The notes beneath the pieces were generated by a model, which saw only the letters and a list, made by a program, of their open reading frames with translations, was not told the origin of the DNA and made no database searches. Positions 12,589 to 22,385 of a stretch of DNA of 64,000 nucleotides are shown in pieces (the first letter of the stretch is position 1; every line of letters starts with the position of its first letter). Source of the stretch: Pisolithus tinctorius (lineage: Eukaryota; Basidiomycota; Agaricomycetes; Boletales; Pisolithaceae); the NCBI GenBank assembly GCA_024663395.1, contig JANFAH010000002.1, positions 186,001 to 250,000 on the forward strand, in the 5' to 3' direction. The translations under genes were made by a program, and so were the position numbers.

Positions 12589-12601
12589 AAATCGAAAAAC
12601 T
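12589..12601 (+). other. Primer-binding site of self-priming type
   Basis: AAATCGAAAAACT follows the LTR with no spacer and does not begin with TGG, so it does not look like a tRNA-primed site. It is perfectly complementary to 12372-12384, the inferred RNA 5' end. This is the arrangement known for self-primed elements such as S. pombe Tf1. Confidence 0.75.
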
Positions 12602-12828
12602 CTACGCAGCTTTCGGGACTCGTTCGACCTCTTCGATAAAGTCAAACTCGTCCCTCGGTTACTGAACTTCAACAAACCTAACTTCCCAAATCCCACTATC
12701 CGGCTTAACGCTCTACAGGCTCCCACCCGGGATTAATAGATCGCCTCCCTAGAGTCCGGAATCCTTTCCCGTTTCTTTACATAAGCTGACAGGTTACCTT
12801 CGGGTAATAAATCCTCCCTCAGCTCTCG

Positions 12829-14226
12829 TTGTCACTTTCCGTAAAAGTGTCTTCACCCAAGAAGAGTAAGCCTCCAGTCCCACCTCGAACTAATCCGCAC
12901 GGACTAGGAAGGAATCCCCCTTTACCCCCTATCCCGTACGGAAAACTAGGACCGTCTTACTCTGCAACCAACCCTCGCATCTCGTTCCTTTCACGGTATC
13001 GAGAAGAAGAAATCGCCTATAGTTCAGAAGAAGAGGACCGAAAGTCCAACACGTCGTTAGGATCTATCCTCAAAGAAGAAGAAGGCGAACCCGTAATGTC
13101 GATGACGCAAGGACACGGAGAGTCCGCTCCGGAAATGCCTCAGAGAGTATTCTCAGAAGAGGAGATGCGTCAACAACTTGAAGAACAACGCCGCCGCTTG
13201 GCCGAAGAAGCGAGAAGAATGGTAGCCGAAGCTGGGGATCCTTTCCCCAGAGGAGTTCCCACGCAAGGGATGCTCAGAGATTGGTACGCGCGAAACTTTG
13301 GTAAGGATGTACCCCCAGAGCCCTACCCAGATAGCGGCAGTAAGGGAAAGTCCCGTGCCGAAGACGATGACAATTACCGCCCGCGCCCTCCCAATGGAGG
13401 ACGAGAATTTAATGTCGGCAAACCAGGAGAATATGACGGTAGCCATAATAGTCTTCAGACTTGGCTCACGCAAATTGAAGGTTATCTTAACCTTAATCGA
13501 CACGTTTACAGCACCGATTCCCTTAGGATCGCGTTCGCTCTCACCTATATGACTAAAGGAGCAGCAGTTTCGTTCGCTGAAAATTATCAAAACGAAAATC
13601 GCCTCAATGATGGAAGTATCTACTACATGGACACTTTCGTGGTTTTCGTTGAACGACTCAAAGCTACTTTCGAGTCCGGCGACCAAACCGCGCTTGCTAT
13701 CCTTCGGTTGTCAAGTATCGAACAAGGTGATCGCGAACTCGAGGCGTATATCGCAGAGTTTACCGGTCTGGTCAACAAGGCGCAACTCAAGGAAGAGTCT
13801 CGCGAAGCGGGGATCTTCTTCGGAAAAGGGCTTTCAAAGGAATACCGCAATTGGGTCCTCAATAGCGGTAGAGCCCCTAATACGGTTGCCGAGTGGATCA
13901 AGGTCGCGGGAGAAGCTCGTACGGCGATCGCCACCCGCAACATCCTAGAAGGGAAGGAGTCTCGGAATGAAAGGAAGTACATTCATTTCCGAAGTTCTAA
14001 CCGAGATCCCAACGCCATGGATGTCGATAAACGAAAGAAGAACGTCCGGCGCTCCGTCGCTGACGTAACATGTTTTAACTGTAACAAGAAAGGTCACTAC
14101 AAGAGTGACTGCAAAGCGAAACAACTTTCAAACGTCCGCATCGTCGTATCCGAAGACGGAACAAAAACGGCGTATGTTGGAAACAGGGAAGCCAATGACG
14201 ACGAAAAGAAGTTGTTGGGTTTTTAA
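12829..14226 (+). CDS. gag: Gag (element 1)
   Basis: The open frame after the TAA at 12808-12810 encodes a nucleocapsid-type Gag. The N-part is basic and Pro-rich, the middle is a retrotransposon-gag fold (EYDGSHNSLQTWLTQIEGYL), and the end carries a CCHC zinc knuckle CFNCNKKGHYKSDC (C-X2-C-X4-H-X4-C) followed by GFstop. Gag forms the particle that packages the element RNA. The first in-frame ATG is only at 13096, about 89 codons into the open frame, so the start is uncertain. Either the ATG at 13096, a non-AUG start or a spliced leader is used. The stop TAA (14224-14226) directly follows a -1 slippery heptamer. Confidence 0.9.
   Translation: MSLSVKVSSPKKSKPPVPPRTNPHGLGRNPPLPPIPYGKLGPSYSATNPRISFLSRYREEEIAYSSEEEDRKSNTSLGSILKEEEGEPVMSMTQGHGESAPEMPQRVFSEEEMRQQLEEQRRRLAEEARRMVAEAGDPFPRGVPTQGMLRDWYARNFGKDVPPEPYPDSGSKGKSRAEDDDNYRPRPPNGGREFNVGKPGEYDGSHNSLQTWLTQIEGYLNLNRHVYSTDSLRIAFALTYMTKGAAVSFAENYQNENRLNDGSIYYMDTFVVFVERLKATFESGDQTALAILRLSSIEQGDRELEAYIAEFTGLVNKAQLKEESREAGIFFGKGLSKEYRNWVLNSGRAPNTVAEWIKVAGEARTAIATRNILEGKESRNERKYIHFRSSNRDPNAMDVDKRKKNVRRSVADVTCFNCNKKGHYKSDCKAKQLSNVRIVVSEDGTKTAYVGNREANDDEKKLLGF
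14217..14223 (+). promoter_or_regulatory. -1 programmed ribosomal frameshift site GGGTTTT
   Basis: In the gag frame the sequence reads G-GGT-TTT then TAA, an X-XXY-YYZ heptamer in register and directly before the stop. Pol is in the -1 frame and is open without a stop from upstream of 14211. The pattern is close to the GGGTTTA site of yeast L-A virus. Confidence 0.75.
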
Positions 14227-17200
14227 AGAGGACTGCTGAATCTGTTCCTGCATCAGTCAGTCCAGTTTCGATTTTGTCGGCTAAATGTACTTCTATAGAT
14301 GACGAGACCAATATGCGAATCCGTTCACCTCTCGGTCTTGTGATTTTACCCGACTACAAAGCAGGAATTTGGGCCTGTATCGACTCAGGCGCCGAAGTAT
14401 CGCTCATCTCCGAAACGATGGTGCGCAAACTTCAGATACCCACCTACCGGGTGGAACGAAAATTCAAAACAACCTCCTTCACCGGAAAAGATCAAGAATG
14501 GGTCACTCGAAAATGTACCATCAAAATGGAAATCAAGGAAAGGTTTGTACGAGTCAAGTGCTACGTCGGACCTCTCGTCGGGAAGGAACACGTCCTCCTC
14601 GGGATGCCCTTCCTAAAAGAATACAAACCTCGCATGAACTGGGAAACCGGTAAGATCACATGCTGGGATGATGGTTTCGAGTACCCAAAAGAAAAGGAAA
14701 CCTCCGTGAAGCAGGTGGTAATGCCGGAGTTACCGGTAAAAGTTAATAAAACCACTCTTTCTACAGAACTGGAAGCTGCCCAAGCCGCTACGAAGGAAGA
14801 GGTCAAGTTGCCAGAAAAATACAAGAAATTCGCAAAGGTATTCGCGGAAGACGATATTCCGTTACCTAAACATCGTCCGGAGCTGGATCATGAAATAAGG
14901 CTCAAAGACGATTTTAAACCCAAGAAGGCTACGGTATATCCTATGTCTCCCGATGAACTAAAAGTCTTAGATGAATTTCTTGACGAAAACCTCAAATGCA
15001 AAAAAATTCGACCCTCGACCTCTCCTCAAGCAGCGCCTGTGTTCTTTGTAGCGAAGAAAGATGGGAAAAAGCGTCTTATCCAGGATTACCGATACCTTAA
15101 TTCCTTCACGGTTCAGGACGCCCATCCGCTACCGAATGCACAAGCTTTATTCGACGAGCTCGTCGAGTCGAAGTATTACGCTAAGTTTGACATTCGGTGG
15201 GGGTTTACTAACCTACGTGTTAAGGAAGGTGACGAATGGAAGGGGGCCTTCATTACCCCTAGAGGACTTTTTGAACCAACGGTAATGTTCTTCGGACAGT
15301 GCAACTCACCGCCTTCTTTCCAGCGATATATGGATAAAACCTTTGAAAAACAACGCGGGAAGCAAGTCGGCTACATGGATGACGTCGTTGTCCATGCCAA
15401 GACGCTAGAAGAATTACGAATACGAGTTCAAGAATTCCTCCAGATCTGCGAAGATGAAGAGCTTCGCCTCAAGATCAGCAAGTGCTGCTTCGAGGCCGAA
15501 GAGGTGGAGTTTCTAGGAATGATTATCGGAAAAGGAAGGATGGAAACCTCGCCGACGAAGACCGACGCGATCTCTACCTGGGAGGCCCCAGAGAACCTTA
15601 CCGGACTTCGGCGGTTCCTCGGTTTCTGTAACTTTTATCGAAAGTTCATCCCTTCCTTCTCAAGCGTCGCGCGCCCCCTCCATGACCTCACTAAGAAGGG
15701 GGTCTCCTACCAGTGGACTCCTGAGAGAGCGGCAGCTTTTGAAAGGCTAAAAACTTTGTTATGCTCGTCTCCGGTCCTCGCGATCCCCGACTTTTCTAAA
15801 CCGTTCGCCCTCTTTACGGATGCTTCCAAGCTCGGCACCGGTGCGGTTCTCGCCCAGAAGGGGTCTGATGGGGAATGGCATCCATGTTCTTACCTCTCGC
15901 AGTCGCTTGTTGGGGCTGAACAGCGATACCAGGTCTATGATCTCGAAATGCTAGCAGTGATTCGGGCTCTCAAAGCTTTCCGCCCGTATCTACTCTCGCC
16001 CGTGGAACCTACGGTCGTCTTTACGGATCACAAAAACCTGGAGTATTACCGGGAACCGCAGCAACTTACCCCGAGGCAAGCTCGGTGGGCTGCTACGATC
16101 CAGTCCTACCCTGTCAAGTTCTCGTGGCAGGCTGGTCGTCTACAGGTTCCCGCTGACACCCTTTCTCGAAAAAGCAACACAGAAGAACCCGCGCTTACGG
16201 CCACGGTTCTCCCTGAGAACCTTTGGCTTTCGGAGGGGGTGGACCCTTCAAAACCACAGATTCGCCTCGTTTCCCCTCTGTTTTCACTTACAAAAATACA
16301 AAAACAGTTAAAAATAAACCGACTCGCTCGCGTTGGCCGTCTCCCAGCTCGTCTAGCCCGCTCAAAACCCAAACCGTACTCTCGCCCGCCCGAGGAAAAG
16401 ACAAAGGAAAGTTCGGTTTCTGAAGCTCGCCCCAAGAGGGAACCCGTAAAAGGAGCTCCAGGGGTTTACGCTATATCCGCGGACCTGTACGAACGCGTCA
16501 AGAACGATACGTCAAAGGATTCGACAGGTCCAGAGCCAAGCGACAATATAACTATAGCGGAGGACGGGACCAAACGGTTCGGAACAACTCGTCTTTATAT
16601 TACTCCCGAAAATCGCCGTCACTGCATGCGCTCGTACCATGACCACGAGTCCGCTGGACACCCCGGACAAAAGGCGATGTTCGCCAAGATGCGTAAGGAG
16701 GTATGGTGGGAAGGAATGGGAACTGACATCAAAAAGTACGTAGCGGGTTGCCCGCTATGCCAAACCACCAAGGTCGTTACCCATCCCCCAACTCCTCCGG
16801 TCGTACCACACGAAACCCCTAAATCCCCCTTCCCCTTTCAGCAAGTGTCGATGGATTTAATCACGGATCTCCCCGTGTCTGGAGAAATGAAATACGATTC
16901 GATTCTCACGGTTGTCGATCAGGGTCTAACTAAAGCCGCCCTGTTCGTTCCGTGTAATAAAACGATCGACTCAGTCGGCATCGCCCGGCTCTTCCATCAA
17001 TTCATATATTCCAGATTCGGACTTCCCGAGTCGGTGATCTCAGATCATGGACCACAGTTCGCGTCTTCGTTTACTAAGGAGCTATATAAAGCGATAGGGG
17101 TTAAAACAAAGCTGAGTACCGGATATCACCCGCAGACTAACGGAGAAAGCGAACGCGTAAATCAAGAGGTAGAAGGGTACCTTCGCCTTTACTGCTCCGA

Positions 17201-17900
17201 GTTTCCTAACTCGTGGGCCTCCAAACTCCCCTCCGCTGAGTTCGCCCACAATTCCCGTGTCCATTCTGTCCACAGGATGACCCCGTTCTCGCTAATTTTG
17301 GGCTACGACCCTTCCCCCTACCCGGAAAAACGACTCACGCCGGTCCCGTCGGTTGACGAAAGGCTGGAACGCCTCGCGTCATCTCGGGACGTTGCGGTCT
17401 TGGCACACAAAAAAGCACAGGAACTGATGCGCTCGCGCAGCAAAGGATCTTATGAACCGCCCCAGATCGGAGATCAAGTCCTCCTTGACGTCGGCCATCT
17501 TAGGATCAAAAACCAGTGCGACAAGATTGCGCCTAGACGGCTCGGACCTTTCGAGGTGACTCAGGTCGTGTCACCGGTCGCTTTCCGATTGAACCTACCA
17601 TCTACATGGAAGGTTCATCCTGTGTTCCACGCCTCTCGCATCTTCCCGTATACCGAAAACGAGACCTATGGAACTGCGCCCGCAGCGCCTCTCCCGGAAT
17701 TGGTGGATGATGAGATCGAATGGGAGGTAGAGGCGATACTAAATCATAAAACTGATGGTCGCAGGGGACAGCGCAGGTATCTGGTCAAGTGGAAGGGTTT
17801 CCCGCATTCGTCAAATACGTGGGAACCCGAGGAACATATAAAAGACCACGCGTCGGAAGCCCTCGACCAGTACAAGCTCGCTCGTCACCTCAAGAATTAA
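14223..17900 (+). CDS. pol: Pol polyprotein with chromodomain (element 1)
   Basis: About 1,225 codons after the inferred -1 frameshift; the first internal ATG is near 14311. Domains in order: aspartic protease (ACIDSGAEVSLIS), reverse transcriptase (FVAKKDGKKRLIQDYRYLN; catalytic YMDDVVVH), RNase H (FALFTDASKLGTG; DLEMLAVIRAL; VFTDHKNLEYY), integrase with the zinc motif H..H..CPLC and a DDE core (MDLITDLP, VISDHGPQF, NGESERVNQE), and a C-terminal chromodomain (RRYLVKWKGFPHSSNTWEPEEH). It ends KN-TAA at 17898-17900. Protease, copying, RNA removal and integration all act in the element's particle and in the nucleus. No stop or missing catalytic residue is seen, so it is probably functional. Confidence 0.95.
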   Translation, partial: LKRTAESVPASVSPVSILSAKCTSIDDETNMRIRSPLGLVILPDYKAGIWACIDSGAEVSLISETMVRKLQIPTYRVERKFKTTSFTGKDQEWVTRKCTIKMEIKERFVRVKCYVGPLVGKEHVLLGMPFLKEYKPRMNWETGKITCWDDGFEYPKEKETSVKQVVMPELPVKVNKTTLSTELEAAQAATKEEVKLPEKYKKFAKVFAEDDIPLPKHRPELDHEIRLKDDFKPKKATVYPMSPDELKVLDEFLDENLKCKKIRPSTSPQAAPVFFVAKKDGKKRLIQDYRYLNSFTVQDAHPLPNAQALFDELVESKYYAKFDIRWGFTNLRVKEGDEWKGAFITPRGLFEPTVMFFGQCNSPPSFQRYMDKTFEKQRGKQVGYMDDVVVHAKTLEELRIRVQEFLQICEDEELRLKISKCCFEAEEVEFLGMIIGKGRMETSPTKTDAISTWEAPENLTGLRRFLGFCNFYRKFIPSFSSVARPLHDLTKKGVSYQWTPERAAAFERLKTLLCSSPVLAIPDFSKPFALFTDASKLGTGAVLAQKGSDGEWHPCSYLSQSLVGAEQRYQVYDLEMLAVIRALKAFRPYLLSPVEPTVVFTDHKNLEYYREPQQLTPRQARWAATIQSYPVKFSWQAGRLQVPADTLSRKSNTEEPALTATVLPENLWLSEGVDPSKPQIRLVSPLFSLTKIQKQLKINRLARVGRLPARLARSKPKPYSRPPEEKTKESSVSEARPKREPVKGAPGVYAISADLYERVKNDTSKDSTGPEPSDNITIAEDGTKRFGTTRLYITPENRRHCMRSYHDHESAGHPGQKAMFAKMRKEVWWEGMGTDIKKYVAGCPLCQTTKVVTHPPTPPVVPHETPKSPFPFQQVSMDLITDLPVSGEMKYDSILTVVDQGLTKAALFVPCNKTIDSVGIARLFHQFIYSRFGLPESVISDHGPQFASSFTKELYKAIGVKTKLSTGYHPQTNGESERVNQEVEGYLRLYCSEFPNSWASKLPSAEFAHNSRVHSVHRMTPFSLILGYDPSPYPEKRLTPVPSVDERLERLASSRDVAVLAHKKAQELMRSRSKGSYEPPQIGDQVLLDVGHLRIKNQCDKIAPRRLGPFEVTQVVSPVAFRLNLPSTWKVHPVFHASRIFPYTENETYGTAPAAPLPELVDDEIEWEVEAILNHKTDGRRGQRRYLVKWKGFPHSSNTWEPEEHIKDHASEALDQYKLARHLKN

Positions 17901-19235
17901 ATGGACTCCCCTCGCTCCATCAACACCGAAAACGACTATGCCGACCTCGTTGGAGAATCCCTTTACGACCCCGCAACCGACAGGGACGAGCTACTCGTCC
18001 CACCCATCGCCTGTTATCGCCACTCCCCTCCCCCGTCCGCCACCACCTGTGTTCCTGAGTCGGACACCTCGTCCCTTGTCTCCCAGTGGGAGGTACCGAC
18101 CCCTGTCGCCCGCCCTCTACGACCGCGTCCACACCAAGGCTTCTCGGTTCGTAGAGTCCCAGTCCCCAAGGCCAGAGTCCCTCTCGAAGGCGACAGTAAC
18201 CAGCAGGGAAAGGGAAAGGGTAAAGCGAAGTCTGACCATGACACCCATCACCGAACAACCACTCCAAGCTCCTCCAATGCTCCCGTCTCTCCCCACGTTC
18301 GCCCCGCCAGTCCAGTGTCATCCCGAAACGCCGCGCTCGACCTCCTTACCTCAGTCGCCCTTGCCAGGGATGACGAGCCGCGACTACCAATCTCAGCAAG
18401 TGACTACCTGGACGTTACTAGGGCACTTGACGTCTTCAACAAAGGGGACAACATTGACGGGTGCACACCAGAACAGGTTGAGTATTTTGGGGTGTTGTCT
18501 GAAATCTACAGAGCGGCAGACGTAATTGGACGAGCCACCAATCGGATTCGGGTTCGCCAGCTTTCTGGAACCGCGCCCTTAGCCGAGGTCATTATGACTT
18601 CTATGCTCGAAAAAGGATACGCGGACGTTTTAGAAGCTGTAACCGGAGGTGCCTATCACCACCTTCGTGATCGACAGGTCGGAGAGTTCCTAGCTCCAAC
18701 CGCTTCTCGCCTTCTCGAGCGGATCAAACCAAAAGAAGAACCGGTGATTCCCGAGATGAAGCCTGAAGTCGACAAGGAGGTCCGATGGGACCCGCCTCTG
18801 GAGTTTATGGATAACGCGATGGTGTTTAAAGAAACCGCAAAAAGGCTTGGAATGGGACGAAGTGAGTCTGGCTGGGAGGTTTTTCTGACTGATGCTTCGT
18901 GGGCCGGACTCGACAAAGAATACCATAATGCCGTCCACGCCGCCTGTTCTCTCCCTCCAGCTCCCTTCATCCCCGTACCTTCAGATCAACTTCGGTTCTA
19001 TCTCGGAGGACGCGCCAAGGTTCCTGAGGGACATCCCCTCTACAAGTTCGCTTGCTACCAGTGCCGTTACCTGGGACATTGGTCCTGCCGTAATGGACAG
19101 GGTTCACGTTGGACCCAGGCAAGCGAGGAACCCCCGTCTCCACCGACTCCGTCGCCTGTCGCCGCCCATACCCGGTCTTGTCGCCCCCTTCGCAATTTAT
19201 CCACCAACGCCCGCGCCTCGTCCTCAAGGGTCTGA
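17901..19235 (+). CDS. Third ORF of element 1, unknown function
   Basis: A 444-codon ORF whose ATG directly follows the pol TAA (TAAATG), in the same frame as pol. The N-third is Pro/Ser-rich and basic. The middle (residues about 150-350) is ordered-looking (LDLLTSVALARDDEP, EIYRAADVIGRATNRIR). Near the end is an irregular knuckle CYQCRYLGHWSC (C-X2-C-X4-H-X2-C). The stop is 8 bp before the polypurine tract, so the ORF fills the pol-LTR interval. The family is not recognised. A Gag- or Env-like accessory role would be speculation. Its intact frame in a young element suggests it is maintained. Confidence 0.75.
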   Translation: MDSPRSINTENDYADLVGESLYDPATDRDELLVPPIACYRHSPPPSATTCVPESDTSSLVSQWEVPTPVARPLRPRPHQGFSVRRVPVPKARVPLEGDSNQQGKGKGKAKSDHDTHHRTTTPSSSNAPVSPHVRPASPVSSRNAALDLLTSVALARDDEPRLPISASDYLDVTRALDVFNKGDNIDGCTPEQVEYFGVLSEIYRAADVIGRATNRIRVRQLSGTAPLAEVIMTSMLEKGYADVLEAVTGGAYHHLRDRQVGEFLAPTASRLLERIKPKEEPVIPEMKPEVDKEVRWDPPLEFMDNAMVFKETAKRLGMGRSESGWEVFLTDASWAGLDKEYHNAVHAACSLPPAPFIPVPSDQLRFYLGGRAKVPEGHPLYKFACYQCRYLGHWSCRNGQGSRWTQASEEPPSPPTPSPVAAHTRSCRPLRNLSTNARASSSRV

Positions 19236-19243
19236 GGACCTTA

Positions 19244-19255
19244 GGGGGGGGGTGA
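19244..19255 (+). other. Polypurine tract of element 1
   Basis: A G-rich purine run followed by tga lies directly before the 3' LTR. This is the plus-strand DNA primer site in LTR elements. Confidence 0.75.
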
Positions 19256-19951
19256 TGTTACGCCCGCTCAGGGGTCTCTTTCCTTTTTCGCCTATCCCCT
19301 CTAAACGGTATGTCACGTGTGTCACGTGCCTCGTCGCGTCGTTTGTCCTCGCCGTGGTCGTCCTCGGTCTTGAGGCTCGTGTAGCCTTCGGATCACCGGC
19401 GGTGGTGGTATTTCCAATACCAACTGATGCTGCGTACGCCGTCGTCACTTTGACTCGTAGCTGCGCCCGCAGCTGATGGACGTATATTTCATCTTTGTTT
19501 ACTTCCTGACCCGTCCGTCTTTCTAACTCGTTTACGTTGCTTGTATGCTCCTTTCCTTCGCGTCGGTGCTGATGCCCCTCGCTGCGGACTGCGTCCGCAG
19601 CCGGTTTGGCAGTGTCCGCAGCACCTGACTCATTTCTATTTCACCGTTTACTTGTTTACGAATGACTGTGGATGTGTGTACGGTACAAACCCTCGACGGG
19701 TATATAAGTTAGACGTACTGTACCGTGTATCCTCAGTTTTTCGATTTCTTGCAATCTTCATCATCTTTAACTCGTACCACTGCTTTATTCCCCGTCGCGA
19801 CCTCAGAAGAACTCGCCAGTGGAATCAAGCCTTGCCGGAACTCGTTAATAACACGAAGACCATAGGGGTTACGATAAGTTCGGCCCGTAGATCTACCTCG
19901 TGACATTCGTGCCTAGTCCATTTGACGAAGTCACTCGTTGCGAGCATAACA
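19256..19951 (+). repeat. 3' LTR of element 1
   Basis: 696 bp, matching the 5' LTR except for CG versus CA in the GCGTCCGC segment and CG versus TG near the end (ttgacgaag). It is followed by the second ACTCC. Confidence 0.95.
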
Positions 19952-22385
19952 ACTCCTTCCTGGACACTTTGTTGAGCTTGAGCGGAGTTTTTGCCGTCGC
20001 CCTCATACCATGGGTACTCATTTGATCGTCGACTTGCACCTCCCCCCTTTGGAATAGCCGAATGGCACGCTCAAGCTAAAGTAACAGTTAAAACTGCGGA
20101 TCGATGACCGACGAAGAGTTACGTACTGCGGCGGCGCAAAGGGAAAGCGCCCCTCTGACAGCATATTTCTTCATCGCATTGGTGCCCAGTCCTGGAATGT
20201 CAGGGCATCCGATACAAGGCCGAAGATGGGCGTGCGCGAAGAGTTGCAGAATGAAGTGTGATCGATAAGCGTGTGCCGGGTTCGTCGCGTCGAGGTCTTG
20301 ATATAGGAAGGAAAGCGGTCCATCTATGAGTTCGTTGCAAGTTCGCCTGACAGCGGCGGCGGACCGTGCATCATCATCCGGATCCGACGCAAGAAAATGA
20401 GCGATGAGTGCGATGGCGGTAGAGCCGAAGTTGCTGCGCCACAGACCGAGTTGCCGAGTTGCCTGCCCAAAAAATGAGTCAAGCGTCTAGTTTAAGTGTA
20501 AACAGAATAATCTTACCAGCACGAAAGTCGGCGTCCCCGGGCGTACTGCATGAGAATCGAAATCCGAGACAAGGGAGGTCGTGATAATGCGAAGGGCAGT
20601 CATGAGCTCCAGATCTGGGATTGCCCACAGATCAGCGAAGGACCCGGCCCACATGAGGAGAGTGGGAAGCATTTGTTTCGACCATCTTCTATCCTCTTGC
20701 AGCTCTTCAGGCAAGTTTGCATTGACGAAACATATGCGCCCGCAAGTCGTGCTGTTGGTCCCCGTCGAAAGCGGCCGATCTGATGTGGAACTTGCTAAGG
20801 CCAACTCCCTCGATTCCTGAGTCATAGCTTTAGTTCTGCGCTGGCTACTGTCACTAACCTTCGCTTTCTTTGCCGGCTTGTCAATTCTGATATTAGTCTG
20901 CAACTCGACATAGGTTAGCAACGACCTTAAGTGAACCAGAGGACATACCATTGTAGTAACACGCGGCTCCTTTACAACCTTCATGCGAACGTTTACATCA
21001 TGGAGGTCACAGAAAGAACCCCCATCGTCCGCGTTCTCAACTTCGGACGAGGAGACATATTCAACGTTGTCGCGATCGGCGTGCCTGCGCTTCAAGCTGG
21101 CCTGCACTGCATGGGAAATAGGATTTTCGACCTCGAGATCGCTCTCGGCATCAGCACTTGTGTTAGTAGCACGCGCCATAGCCTAGAAATAGTACCAGTG
21201 TGGGTGTGTGAGACTCATGGGCTTTCGTGATCCAAAGAAAAATACCTCAACAGGTTTCTGGTACCGCGTAAACTTGGCGGAGATGGTAAGGGGGTCCCTG
21301 AAGTAATGTTCATCCTCATCGTGGGCCGCTGCAGGAACGTCGTTGCTGATCATATGGCGTTCGGTGCCTTCCTGTGGCATAGCGCGCTCCTGATCATCCT
21401 CTGCGACGGAAATTTCTGAGCTGACGCTGGTGGCTTTAGTTGTTAAGGATGGGACAGTGGAAGGGGGCAGGTTAGGCGTCCCATTGGTTTGAACCTGGGA
21501 GCCCGATGTTACAGAATTGCGGGGGGTACCGTTTCCAACAGGTGCGACGCCGCTGGCCCAGCTCTTGACGCGACCAGCCAAAAGAGTCCTATTGTTCGGG
21601 GCGCTAACGTTCCAGGTAAGGTTCAGCCAAAATAAAGTCGATTCAGTGAGCAGAAGGAGCATCGTGCAAGGGAAGAGCACAACGTACCGGGACTTTCCTA
21701 GGTTGGGTGCACGTGCTGAAGTTGCCACATCGTCACCCAGCAGCTCAGTCGTATCGTGTCGTCTTGGCGGCTTATCGCTTGAGCCCAAAAAATCATCGGC
21801 AGTCACACGGTGAGCTTCTACTTCTATATTCGCAACTATTGATTGATTATCAGCATCCGGAACCAATGAATTATGACATTTGCAACCGCACCTTCACCAC
21901 GAGGCAAGTCAGATATATTTGTAGGTCTGCCTTGCCTGCCCTTCGGTTTCGGTTTCGGCTTCACAGGCTTCGCTTTGACAGCATCTTGTGTCGCCTGCTC
22001 TACCTCCATGGTCGCCTCCATCTCTAAGATCCGGGTGCAGCCCTGTTGAACCGCAGCGGCGTGGGCATCACTCAAGTCCTTCGCACGCGAGTCGTCGGCT
22101 TTCTTCTGGCTTGAAGTACGTCGTTTAACCTGCGCGTCAAGAACTATTTGTCCTGGGTGTAGATTAGCCTTTTCTCTTCGCGGACGATGACTTCTAGAAG
22201 AATCGTCGGCCGACATAGTACCTGCGATGCAAGGAGGGAGATGGAGACAGAGCAAGGTGAGTTTAAACTTCGCTTCTTTATGCAAAAAAGATCTCACAAA
22301 CAATGTACCTAGTTTTCTGTACAAAGTCCCGCTTACCTCAAGCTAATTCACCCACGCCGTCCCAACGTGTTTCCTTACATTGAAA

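Larger units (their letters stand above)
11893..19951 (+). mobile_element. Ty3 chromovirus LTR retrotransposon (element 1), full length
   Basis: An 8059-bp element bounded by 696-bp LTRs and an ACTCC duplication. Order: LTR, self-priming site, gag, -1 frameshift site, pol (PR-RT-RH-IN-chromodomain), a third ORF, polypurine tract, LTR. The LTRs differ at only two positions, both CpG transitions, so the insertion is young. All three ORFs are open. The chromodomain at the Pol C-terminus places it among chromoviruses, which use it to target chromatin. It is inserted in the last exon of the Plavaka companion gene, in the opposite orientation. Confidence 0.96.
11643..22216 (-). pseudogene. Plavaka-associated companion gene, last exon split by Ty3 element 1
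   Basis: A multi-exon minus-strand gene starts at 22216 (MSADDSSRSHRPRREK), divergent from the transposase and 169 bp from it. Exons can be chained at 22216-21892, 21835-21246, 21182-20949, 20876-20517, 20462-20127 and 20075-19952. The last exon resumes at 11892 and ends with TGA at 11645-11643. Removing the retroelement and one copy of ACTCC gives an uninterrupted frame across the junction (AFSEQNWGTSTRDYHASI downstream), so the exon was intact before insertion. Visible segments are a basic N-terminus (HPGQIVLDAQ), a Lys/Pro stretch, an acidic Ser-rich middle and a conserved-looking C-half (RRWSKQMLPTLLMWAG, RQLGLWRSNFGSTAIALIAH). I recall such proteins as repeated families in Agaricomycetes. 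The function is unknown. Confidence 0.7.

Noticed and set aside
20021..20038. A half match (cgtcgacttgcac) to the element 2 palindrome in the Plavaka companion gene
   Set aside because: Only one half is present and it fits the coding frame of that gene. Chance cannot be excluded.
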